Positions 16,638-23,856 of a stretch of DNA of 64,000 nucleotides are shown piece by piece. The position numbers were made by a program, and so were the translations under genes. The stretch spans positions 62,001 to 126,000 of the forward strand of contig JAKQDD010000079.1 of NCBI GenBank assembly GCA_029556615.1, written 5' to 3'. The first letter of the stretch is position 1; each line of letters begins with the position of its first letter. Below the pieces are notes generated by a model. The model was not told where the DNA came from. It saw only the letters and a program-made list of their open reading frames with translations, and did no database searches. This DNA comes from Verrucomicrobiota bacterium (GTDB lineage Bacteria; Verrucomicrobiota; Verrucomicrobiia; Limisphaerales; J093).

Positions 16638-19342
16638 CGTGGGCGGCTCTGTCGCAGTTCTGCGGCGCGGCGGGCGATGGTCTCGTATTCCTTGCTGCCT
16701 TTGGTGGCGTACTTGAGATAGAGGTCGTAATGGGTGAGGGCCGCGACCATCTCCTTGCGGCGGTGGGCGATTTCGCCGAGGCCATAATAGACGGCGGGCA
16801 TTTCCGGCATGACTTCGCGGAGGGCTTCGTAGTCTTTCTGGGCGAGGTCGAGGTGTCCGAGTTGGAGATGGGCGATGGCGCGGTTGAGGAGGCCGGGGGC
16901 GCTATTGGGTTGGAGGGCCAGGAGTTTGTCGAGGGGGGCGATGGCTTTGGCGTGCTCCCCGAGCTGGATATGGTAGGCGCCCTTATTGACGAGAGCGCGT
17001 TGGTTGGAGGGATTGATGGTGAGCTGGCGATCCACGTAAGCGAGGGCGTTGCTGGTCCGCCCGGTGAGGGCGTAGATCTGGATCAGGACCTCGAGGACGC
17101 CTTCGTCGGTTGGGTACTTGGCCAGAAGATCGATGGCGGTCTTTTCGGCGCCTTCGGTGTCGCCGAGTCGGAAGCGGGTGAGGATGGTCAGGTTTTCCTT
17201 CCAAAGGCGGAGGCCGGCGTGGCTTGGGTAGAGGTTGCCGACGCGGCTGAAGAGGCTCAGGGCTTGGCGGAACCACATGTTTTGGGCGAAGACTTCTCCG
17301 ACCTTCATGGTCCAGATCGGTTCGTCGAAGGGCCCGTCCGTGAACAGGAGGTCGCCCCAGTCCTCGGTTTCGGGCATGGCAGCGGGGGGTTGGCTGAGGT
17401 CGCGGTTCTTGTAGGCTCCCTGGGCGAGTTCGCTATTGAAGGCGAGGTTGACGCGGGCCTGGAAGTTGGCGGGGACAAGGCGGAGTGCGATTTGGAAAGC
17501 CTTGGCGGCGCCGGGCAGGTCGCCGACGCGTTGCAGCGCGACGCCGCGGTCGTTGAACAGGCGTCCGTACCAGCGGACGACGTACCGGATTTCGGCTGGC
17601 AGGCTATTGGTCCATGGGGGGAGGGCGGCGGCTGCGGCCTCGACCGATTGCCAGAGTGCAGGGTCGCCGGCCACGGTCTGCAGGGGCAGGGGTGGTGGGA
17701 CCAAGGGGCTGTCGGGGAGTGTCTGCATCGCGTAGAGGACTCCGCGGGGTACCGGGCGCAGCGATTCGAAGAAGTAGCCGAAGCTCGGATTCAGGTAACA
17801 GACGGCATTGGTGGCGATGAGGTTTCTGAGCGTGTGGACCACGACTTGGGACTCGATGCTGGTTTCAGTCTCGCTGCGCTTTTGGACCACAGGCCAGCGG
17901 GGGTAGCGTCTTTGGAGCTGCTCGTGATAGAGCGGGGTTTCGAGGGAGAGGGAGTGGACGAGCATGTGCGGGTGGCGGCCGTGGCGCTGGTGCAGGCGCG
18001 CATCGAGCAGCATGAGATCGAGGGGCCGGTCGCCGATGACGACCACGCCGGCCGGGGGCAGGGAGTCGACCATTTGGTCTGCCAGTCGGCCCAAGGCGTC
18101 GCCATCGGTCATGCGCAGCACCGGGAAGTTCCTGGCGAGCAGGAATCCGGCGGCGACGAGGAGGGCGGCGAGCGCGGTGATCTTGACGGGCCATCCGCAG
18201 CGTTCGAGGAGGCTGGGTTGTCCCGGGCCCTTGGGCCGGGGAACGGTGGACACCAGGAGGAAGTACCCGAGGAAATACCCTGCGGCGATGGCTGCCAGGT
18301 AATAGGCCGGCAGGAGGGCGTAGCCGAAGCCGAGCGTGCGCGGGCTCCACGGGGTATCGAAGAAGACGCTGACGCAGGCGATTCCGAGGACGAGATAGAT
18401 GGCGCGGACGAAGAACACCGTCATGGCGGCCCCGGCGGCGCTGGTGTCGCCGGTGCCGCCGGCGAACCGGACGCCGATGACGAGGAGTGGGAGCACGGAA
18501 GTGAAGCTGAGCAGGAGCAGCACGTAGACGGGGAGGCCGCCGAGCGCGGCTTTTTGGGCGCCGAGCACGAACCGGAGATGCTGTCCGAAGGAGAGGGGAT
18601 CGCTGCCGGAGAGGGCGCCGGCGATGGGGAGGACGAGGTAGAGGAGCAGCCCGAGGAGGCCGGCGACGATCATTCGCGCCAGGAACCGGCCCTGGAGGAC
18701 GTCGAAGCCCTTGATCCAGATCAGGGCCACGACGAACAGCGGCAGCAGCGGGATCATGGCGTAATTATTGGCGATGGCGATCCCGTAGACGAAGGCGAGC
18801 TGGGTCAGCCGGCGCTCGTTGCGGCTGACGCGGTACTCGACCAGGCAGCGGACGACGAAGGCGAACAGGAGCAGGTCGAGCATTTCGCCGGTACCGACGG
18901 TGGCGTGTTGCCAGAAAGTGAGCTGCAAGCCGCAGAGCACGACCGCGAAGGCGGCGGGCAGCCATGCCAGGGGAATGCCGAGCAGGAACATCCGGTGTTG
19001 CTGGCGCACGCGGGTTTCGCGGGTCCGGTCGTACGGGAGCAGGGCCACGGTTCTGGCCAGGAGCGTCAGGGCGAGGGCGCCGAAGAGAGCGGAGAGGGCG
19101 TTGAGCGCCACGGCTTGGGCGGAGGGTGGGAAGAAGCGGATGGGGAGCGTCAGCAGATAGAGCAGAGGGGCCTGCAGTTCGGGTGCGGGGTCCCATCCCC
19201 CGACGCGGGCCACGACGGCGAGGCTTTCCAGCCGGACCCAGTGGTTGAGCGTCAGCAAGTAAAGAACCAGGGCCACCGTCCCGACGATCCAGGGCAGGCG
19301 ACTTGGAGCGAATCCCAGCCCGGACTTCTGATCTTGTTCCAT
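16634..19342 (-). CDS. DUF2723-like multi-spanning membrane protein with C-terminal TPRs
   Basis: About 902 residues from the ATG at 19342. The N-terminal half has roughly 11-12 membrane segments (VALVLYLLTLNHWVRLESLA, LALTLLARTVALL, LVLCGLQLTFWQHAT, IAIANNYAMIPLLPLFVVALIW) in the layout of DUF2723, a GT-C-like O-glycosyltransferase family. The C-terminal 300 residues are tetratricopeptide repeats (for example FRQALSLFSRVGNLYPSHAGL, ALAYVDRQLTINPSNQRAL, AIAPLDKLLALQPNSAPGLL). It leads the polysaccharide row with the downstream GT4 and TagO genes. A role in glycan or protein glycosylation at the membrane is inferred. The stop lies in repeat copy E. Confidence 0.85.
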   Translation of the reverse strand: MEQDQKSGLGFAPSRLPWIVGTVALVLYLLTLNHWVRLESLAVVARVGGWDPAPELQAPLLYLLTLPIRFFPPSAQAVALNALSALFGALALTLLARTVALLPYDRTRETRVRQQHRMFLLGIPLAWLPAAFAVVLCGLQLTFWQHATVGTGEMLDLLLFAFVVRCLVEYRVSRNERRLTQLAFVYGIAIANNYAMIPLLPLFVVALIWIKGFDVLQGRFLARMIVAGLLGLLLYLVLPIAGALSGSDPLSFGQHLRFVLGAQKAALGGLPVYVLLLLSFTSVLPLLVIGVRFAGGTGDTSAAGAAMTVFFVRAIYLVLGIACVSVFFDTPWSPRTLGFGYALLPAYYLAAIAAGYFLGYFLLVSTVPRPKGPGQPSLLERCGWPVKITALAALLVAAGFLLARNFPVLRMTDGDALGRLADQMVDSLPPAGVVVIGDRPLDLMLLDARLHQRHGRHPHMLVHSLSLETPLYHEQLQRRYPRWPVVQKRSETETSIESQVVVHTLRNLIATNAVCYLNPSFGYFFESLRPVPRGVLYAMQTLPDSPLVPPPLPLQTVAGDPALWQSVEAAAAALPPWTNSLPAEIRYVVRWYGRLFNDRGVALQRVGDLPGAAKAFQIALRLVPANFQARVNLAFNSELAQGAYKNRDLSQPPAAMPETEDWGDLLFTDGPFDEPIWTMKVGEVFAQNMWFRQALSLFSRVGNLYPSHAGLRLWKENLTILTRFRLGDTEGAEKTAIDLLAKYPTDEGVLEVLIQIYALTGRTSNALAYVDRQLTINPSNQRALVNKGAYHIQLGEHAKAIAPLDKLLALQPNSAPGLLNRAIAHLQLGHLDLAQKDYEALREVMPEMPAVYYGLGEIAHRRKEMVAALTHYDLYLKYATKGSKEYETIARRAAELRQSRPR

Positions 19343-19389
19343 AAGTTCAGTAGCAGAGTTGAACCAACCTGTGCGGTGTTGGCAAGGTT

Positions 19390-20559
19390 TTAGACAGCGC
19401 GATGGGGGGTTGGGGAGAGACGCAAATCGGCCACGCACTCGACGTGTTGGGTCTGTGGAAACATGTCCAGTGGGGTGAGTTGCACGAGTTGGTAGACCCC
19501 GTCGCGGCAGAAGGCGTTCAAGTCGCGGGCGAGGGTTGCGGGGTGGCAGGAGACATAGAGAATCTGCCGGGGTTGGACTGATCGCAGCTGGGCGACGGCT
19601 TGGGGGCGGCATCCCACCCGGGGTGGGTCGAGGAGGACGGTTGTGGAATCCGCGGGGAAGCGACGGAGCAGTTCGGGCAGGCAGGTCTCGGCCTCGCCGG
19701 CCAGGAACTCGCCATTGACGACGCCGTGGCGGGCGGCGTTGCGGCGGGCGGCTCGGATGGCCATGGCGTCGTATTCGACGCCTGCGAAGTTCTGGACGGA
19801 CCCGGCGAGGCTGATGCCGAAGAAGCCGACTCCGCAGTAGACATCCAGCAGATGGCGGGTGGCGGCGTCTTCAAGTCGGCGCCGGACGCACTCGACGAGT
19901 TCGGGCAGCAGCCGGGGGTTGTTTTGGAAGAAGGAATCCGCGGGGACCTCCCAGTCATCGGGGAGGACGCGCACGACGACTTTGAGGCCGCCCCGGGGCG
20001 GGGGATGGGCACGGACGGAGCGGATCTGGTCATTGAGGGCGGGTTCGGCGATGGCGCAGGACTCGACATCGACGACCCAGCGGTTGTCCCAGCGGAGGAA
20101 GCCGACCATGAGGCGTTGTTCCCGTCGGTTCCACTGGCTGCGGAGCATGAGCCGGTTCCGGTAACCATAGGCGTGGGGGGAAGGCACGACGGGTGCGACG
20201 GCGGGTTCCGGGAAGCCGCCGATCCGCCGGAGCAGTTCGACGACTTGGCGTCGTTTGAGCCGGAGCTGCTCGGGATAGGCCACATGCTGGTACTGGCAAC
20301 CGCCGCACGCGCCGAAGTGGGGGCAGGGGGGATGCACGCGGTGCGGGGAAGGCTGCTCGATGCGGACCGGGATCGCCCGGGCGAACTGCTTCTTGCGCTC
20401 GGTGATTTCGACGTCGACGACCTCATCGAGCCAGGCAAACGGCACAAAGACGGCACAGCCGCCGATGCGGGCGACGCCTTGGCCGCCGAAGGCGACGTCT
20501 TCGATGGTGACCCGGTGCCGGGTTCCCGGGGCGAGGGTTGGTGGGAGGGTGGCATTCAT
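19390..20559 (-). CDS. rlmD: TrmA/RlmD-family 23S rRNA (uracil-5-)-methyltransferase
   Basis: 389 residues. The N-terminal TRAM domain (RVTIEDVAFGGQGVARIGG) binds RNA. The iron-sulfur cysteines are in CPHFGACGGCQYQHV, with the fourth probably in VESCAIAE. The Rossmann methyltransferase part has DSFFQNNP, the SAM site LLDVYCGVGFFGISLAG, the motif LLDPPRVGC and the catalytic-cysteine motif YVSCHPATLARDL. It makes 5-methyluridine in 23S rRNA using S-adenosylmethionine. RlmD versus RlmCD or RumB cannot be separated by motif alone. It stands alone on the minus strand. Confidence 0.88.
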   Translation of the reverse strand: MNATLPPTLAPGTRHRVTIEDVAFGGQGVARIGGCAVFVPFAWLDEVVDVEITERKKQFARAIPVRIEQPSPHRVHPPCPHFGACGGCQYQHVAYPEQLRLKRRQVVELLRRIGGFPEPAVAPVVPSPHAYGYRNRLMLRSQWNRREQRLMVGFLRWDNRWVVDVESCAIAEPALNDQIRSVRAHPPPRGGLKVVVRVLPDDWEVPADSFFQNNPRLLPELVECVRRRLEDAATRHLLDVYCGVGFFGISLAGSVQNFAGVEYDAMAIRAARRNAARHGVVNGEFLAGEAETCLPELLRRFPADSTTVLLDPPRVGCRPQAVAQLRSVQPRQILYVSCHPATLARDLNAFCRDGVYQLVQLTPLDMFPQTQHVECVADLRLSPTPHRAV

Positions 20560-20701
20560 GGAACCTGCGCCCCGCTCCTAACGGAGCCTGTGGGGGGCTG
20601 TCAACGGCCGATTTCAGTCGAGTTTTTTATTGCCACGGGTTCGGCATCTTCTATGCTTACCCGTCTGTGGTTGATTTGAAGGCTTCGATAGGAGACGCAT
20701 C

Positions 20702-20956
20702 GTGAACTCGGAACTCTGCCGCAAGGCGCTGGAGAAGGTGGGCAACCCGAACATTCTTGTGAACGTGGTGTCCAAGCGTGTTCGCCAGCTCAATGCCACG
20801 GGGGCTGCCGGCAGCCGCCCGCTGGTGACCGGAGTCGAGACTCTGGGAGTTGCGGACATTGCCCTGACGGAGATCATCGAGGAGAAGGTGGGTTTCGAGG
20901 CGGCTCCGGAGCCGCAGGCCGCGGAACCCGCGCCCCGCAAGCGACGCCGGTCCTAG
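20702..20956 (+). CDS. rpoZ: RNA polymerase omega subunit
   Basis: 84 residues from a GTG start. The core LCRKALEKVGNPNILVNVVSKRVRQL and DIALTEIIEEKV match the conserved parts of omega, which helps fold and dock the beta' subunit. The C-terminus (EAAPEPQAAEPAPRKRRRS) is a variable low-complexity tail. It is followed after 51 bp by smpB on the same strand. Its TAG stop (20954-20956) lies in the CTAG of a short repeat piece. Confidence 0.92.
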   Translation: MNSELCRKALEKVGNPNILVNVVSKRVRQLNATGAAGSRPLVTGVETLGVADIALTEIIEEKVGFEAAPEPQAAEPAPRKRRRS

Positions 20957-20972
20957 CGAGGCGCGCCTCAGG
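20953..20972. repeat. CTAG-type repeat, minimal fragment F (palindromic arm)
   Basis: CTAGCGAGGCGCGCCTCAGG directly at the rpoZ stop. GAGGCGCGCCTC is a perfect 12-bp palindrome, the joined arms of the second repeat hairpin without the loop. The TAG of CTAG is the rpoZ stop codon. Confidence 0.7.
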
Positions 20973-21007
20973 CCCGGGCCAGTCCTCAGCCTGGTCGATC
21001 ACCGATC

Positions 21008-21517
21008 ATGGCGGACATTGTCACCAATCCCAAGGCGCGCCGCGACTACGAGATTCTCGAGACCCTCGAGGCGGGGCTTGTTCTCCGGGGGACCGAGGTG
21101 AAGTCGTTGCGGGCGGGGCTGGGGCAATTGGCGGACGCCTTTGCGCGGGTCGAGGGGGGCGAGGCATTCCTCTACAACGCGCACATTGACGAGTATCGGC
21201 AGGGCAACCGATTCAACCACGAACCGAAGGCTCCGCGGAAGCTGCTGCTCCACCAGCGCGAGATCCGGCGTCTTCGGGAGGCGAGCGAGGCGCGGGGATT
21301 GGCGTTGGTGGCGCTCTCGTTGTACTGGAAGCAGGGTCGGGTGAAGGTGGCCTTGGGCGTGGGGCGCAGCAAGCAGCGGTTCGACAAGCGGCAGGATCTC
21401 AAGGAGCGCGAGACGGAGCGCGAGTTGCGGCGCGTGATGCAGCATCGCTTGAAGGGGCGATCGGCGCCGCGTGCGGGCGCGGGGCGCGGCGTCCGGTCCG
21501 GGGGAGTGCCGGGCTGA
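21008..21517 (+). CDS. smpB: SsrA-binding protein
   Basis: 169 residues. Binds tmRNA and delivers it to stalled ribosomes in trans-translation. Recognised by NPKARRDYEILETLEAGLVLRGTEVKSLRAG at the start, EAFLYNAHIDEYRQGNRFNHEP (OB-fold tmRNA contacts), RKLLLHQREIRRL, and LYWKQGRVKVALGVGRSKQRFDKRQDLKERE. The C-terminal tail after QHRLKG is Gly/Arg-rich and longer than usual. No tmRNA gene is visible in this window. Confidence 0.96.
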   Translation: MADIVTNPKARRDYEILETLEAGLVLRGTEVKSLRAGLGQLADAFARVEGGEAFLYNAHIDEYRQGNRFNHEPKAPRKLLLHQREIRRLREASEARGLALVALSLYWKQGRVKVALGVGRSKQRFDKRQDLKERETERELRRVMQHRLKGRSAPRAGAGRGVRSGGVPG

Positions 21518-21616
21518 GGGTCTGCACGGAACGGGGATTGGTTTTTGCACACGCCCTGAGACAGCGGTCGACATTGGGCTTGCTGGGTTCGGTTCTGCTT
21601 TTCTACCGTGAGTTGC

Positions 21617-22867
21617 ATGTCCACGCGATGGATCAGCGCGTTCGGGTTGGTGGTCTTCATTGCGCTTGCCTGGGTCTTCTCGCACGAGCGTCGGCGGTTT
21701 CCGTGGCGTGTTGTCGTGTGGGGGGTTGGGCTTCAGTTCCTGTTCGCGGTGCTGATCCTGCGGACCGACGCGGGGCGGTCGGTCTTCGCGTACGCGCAGA
21801 CGGTGGTGATGCGTTTGATTGGTTTTGCGGACGAAGGGGCGCGGATGGTGTTCGGGCCGCTGGCGGACCGGGCGTTCCTGAGGGAGCAATGGGGTGCGGA
21901 CCGCGACTATATCTTCCTGATCCCGGTGGCGGCGACGATCATTCTGGTATCGGCGCTCTCCTCGTTATTGTATCACTGGGGGGTTTTGCAGCGGGTGGTG
22001 CGGGCGGCGGCCTGGGTGATGCAGCGCGCGATGCGGACCAGCGGGAGCGAGAGCCTGGCGGCGGCGGCGAACGTTTTCATGGGGCAGACCGAGGCGCCGA
22101 TGGTGATCCGGCCGTATTTGGCGGGCATGACGCGCAGCGAGCTGATGGCGCTGATGACCGGGGGGATGGCGACGATTGCCGGCGGCGTGTTTGCGGCCTA
22201 CGTCGGGTTTGGGATCAGCGCGGGTCATCTGCTGACGGCGAGTGTCTTGAGTGCGCCGGCGTCGCTGATGATCGCGAAGGTCCTTTGGCCGGAGACGGAG
22301 ACGAGTCCGACGGCCTCGGGATCGCCGGCCACGGTTCCGCGGGAGACGGCGAACAGCATCGACGCGCTCTGCCGCGGGGCGGCGGACGGCACGACACTGG
22401 CCATCAACGTGATGGCGATGCTGATTGCGTTTGTCGCGGTGGTGGCCTTGGCCAACGCGTTGTTCACGATGGTGCAGGAGGCGGCTGGGGTGAGCGATCC
22501 GGTGACGTTGCAGGTGGTGCTCGGGTGGATGAACGCCCCGTTTGCATGGCTGATGGGCGTGCCCGCCAAGGACTGTGTGGCGATCGGCAACGTGCTGGGC
22601 GAGCGGCTGGTGTTGAACGAATTTGTCGGGTACCTGAGCCTGACGGCGTTGCGGGAGCAGGCCCTGATCGAGCCCCGGAGCCAGGTGCTGGCCACCTACG
22701 CCTTGTGCGGCTTTGCGAACTTCGGCAGCGTGGCGATCCAGATTGGGGGCATTGGGGCGCTGGTGCCGCAGCGCCGGTCGGATCTGGCGGCGATGGGGCT
22801 GCGGGCGATGTTGGGCGGCGTGATCGCGTGCTATCTGACGGCGACCGTTGCCGGGCTGCTGCTGTAG
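21617..22867 (+). CDS. Concentrative nucleoside transporter (CNT/NupC family)
   Basis: About 416 residues, eight to ten membrane segments. Takes up nucleosides with H+ or Na+. Family hallmarks: NVFMGQTEAPMVIRPYLAGMTRSELMALMTGGMATIAGG (substrate/ion-binding hairpin), LNEFVGYLSL, and the C-terminal signature YALCGFANFGSVAIQIGGIGAL. A GTG at 21608 is an alternative start; ATG 21617 is used because it begins the first hydrophobic helix. Substrate range is not readable from sequence. The TAG stop is followed directly by a GAGGACTCGACGCTAG segment related to the interspersed repeat. Confidence 0.92.
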   Translation: MSTRWISAFGLVVFIALAWVFSHERRRFPWRVVVWGVGLQFLFAVLILRTDAGRSVFAYAQTVVMRLIGFADEGARMVFGPLADRAFLREQWGADRDYIFLIPVAATIILVSALSSLLYHWGVLQRVVRAAAWVMQRAMRTSGSESLAAAANVFMGQTEAPMVIRPYLAGMTRSELMALMTGGMATIAGGVFAAYVGFGISAGHLLTASVLSAPASLMIAKVLWPETETSPTASGSPATVPRETANSIDALCRGAADGTTLAINVMAMLIAFVAVVALANALFTMVQEAAGVSDPVTLQVVLGWMNAPFAWLMGVPAKDCVAIGNVLGERLVLNEFVGYLSLTALREQALIEPRSQVLATYALCGFANFGSVAIQIGGIGALVPQRRSDLAAMGLRAMLGGVIACYLTATVAGLLL

Positions 22868-22921
22868 AGGACTCGACGCTAGAAAACCCTTTCCCAGCGG
22901 GGGCGGTTTCCACTAGCGTCG
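22865..22921. repeat. Inverted repeat after the nucleoside transporter, related to the CTAG repeats
   Basis: CGACGCTAG at 22874-22882 is perfectly mirrored by CTAGCGTCG at 22913-22921, with 30 bp between. GAGGACTCGAC next to the stop resembles an end of the CTAG element, and both arms again carry CTAG. It lies between two genes and could end transcription of the first, but there is no long T run after the second arm. Confidence 0.55.
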
Positions 22922-22935
22922 GGGCAGTTCGTCCC

Positions 22936-23853
22936 ATGAAGTGGCCGGTTAAGATCGTGGTCTACGGGGTGTTGATCGCGGGGGCGCTGGTGTGCGGCCA
23001 GCGGTTCCTTGCGGGGTTTGGGCATCGGATGGACCGGGCTGCGAGCCGATACGACACGGAGGAGGCGGGGCGGGCAGCGCCGGTTCACCAACCGGCGGCG
23101 GGGTTGGATGCGACGAACGACGTGCCGGTGGTGACCACGAACGTGGTGCCGGCGACGACGGAGCCGGGGGAGGGGGAAGCCTCGACGAACGGGCCGTCGG
23201 CGGCGGCCGGGGTGTCGGCGGCTCCGCCAGCATCTGCCGCGGCGGCCCCGGCGTCTGCGCGGGCGTCGGGTCTGCACTGGGGGGTTTACGCGGCGTTGAC
23301 CCTGGGATTGGTGGTGGTGTTGTCGCTGATGGTGGCCAACGAGATCGCGCACTACGTGGCGACGCGGGCGCATCGGGAGCTTTACAACGAGGAGGGGGAG
23401 GGGATTGGGGATCCGGAGTACGATCAGGCGGAGCAGGCGTGGGCGAACGGGGACCATTTGGAGGCGGTGCGGCTGCTGCGGAGCTACCTCGAGCGGAACC
23501 CTCGGGAGATCCACGTGGCGTTTCGGATTGCCGAGATTTACGAGAACAATCTGGGGAACGCCCTGGCTGCGGCGCTCGAGTACGAGGAGATCCTGCGGCA
23601 CAAGCTCTCGGCGGAGCGCTGGGGGTGGGCCGCCGTTCACCTCTGCAATCTGTACAATCGTCTGAACCAGCCGGAGAAGACCGAGGCGCTGTTGCGCCGG
23701 ATCGTGGCGGAGCAGCCGGGCACGGCAGCCGCGCGAAAGGCTCGAGAGCACCTGGGCATCACCGAGGACGCTGTTCCTGCCGGGGAACCGGAGGCGACGG
23801 CGGACTCGGGGGGGCCGCGGTTGCCGCCGGGCTTTCGTCCGAAGAAGCGCTGA
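22936..23853 (+). CDS. Two-TM protein with C-terminal tetratricopeptide-like domain
   Basis: 305 residues. Membrane segment 1 at residues 5-22 (IVVYGVLIAGALVCGQRFL); then a low-complexity Ala/Pro/Thr linker to about residue 115; membrane segment 2 near 116-138 (WGVYAALTLGLVVVLSLMV). A soluble C-terminal part has helical repeats (AEQAWANGDHLEAVRLLRSYLERNP, FRIAEIYENNLGNALAAALEYEEILRH, AVHLCNLYNRLNQPEKTEALLRRIVAEQP), i.e. TPRs. It is probably a scaffold for a membrane complex; the function is unknown. Four bases separate its stop from the OPT transporter start, so they are co-transcribed. Confidence 0.7.
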   Translation: MKWPVKIVVYGVLIAGALVCGQRFLAGFGHRMDRAASRYDTEEAGRAAPVHQPAAGLDATNDVPVVTTNVVPATTEPGEGEASTNGPSAAAGVSAAPPASAAAAPASARASGLHWGVYAALTLGLVVVLSLMVANEIAHYVATRAHRELYNEEGEGIGDPEYDQAEQAWANGDHLEAVRLLRSYLERNPREIHVAFRIAEIYENNLGNALAAALEYEEILRHKLSAERWGWAAVHLCNLYNRLNQPEKTEALLRRIVAEQPGTAAARKAREHLGITEDAVPAGEPEATADSGGPRLPPGFRPKKR

Positions 23854-23856
23854 ACC

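Noticed and set aside
16616..19393. 925-codon plus-strand frame
   Set aside because: Antisense shadow of the DUF2723 gene; no domains; composition is Gly/Ala/Glu/Gln-rich.
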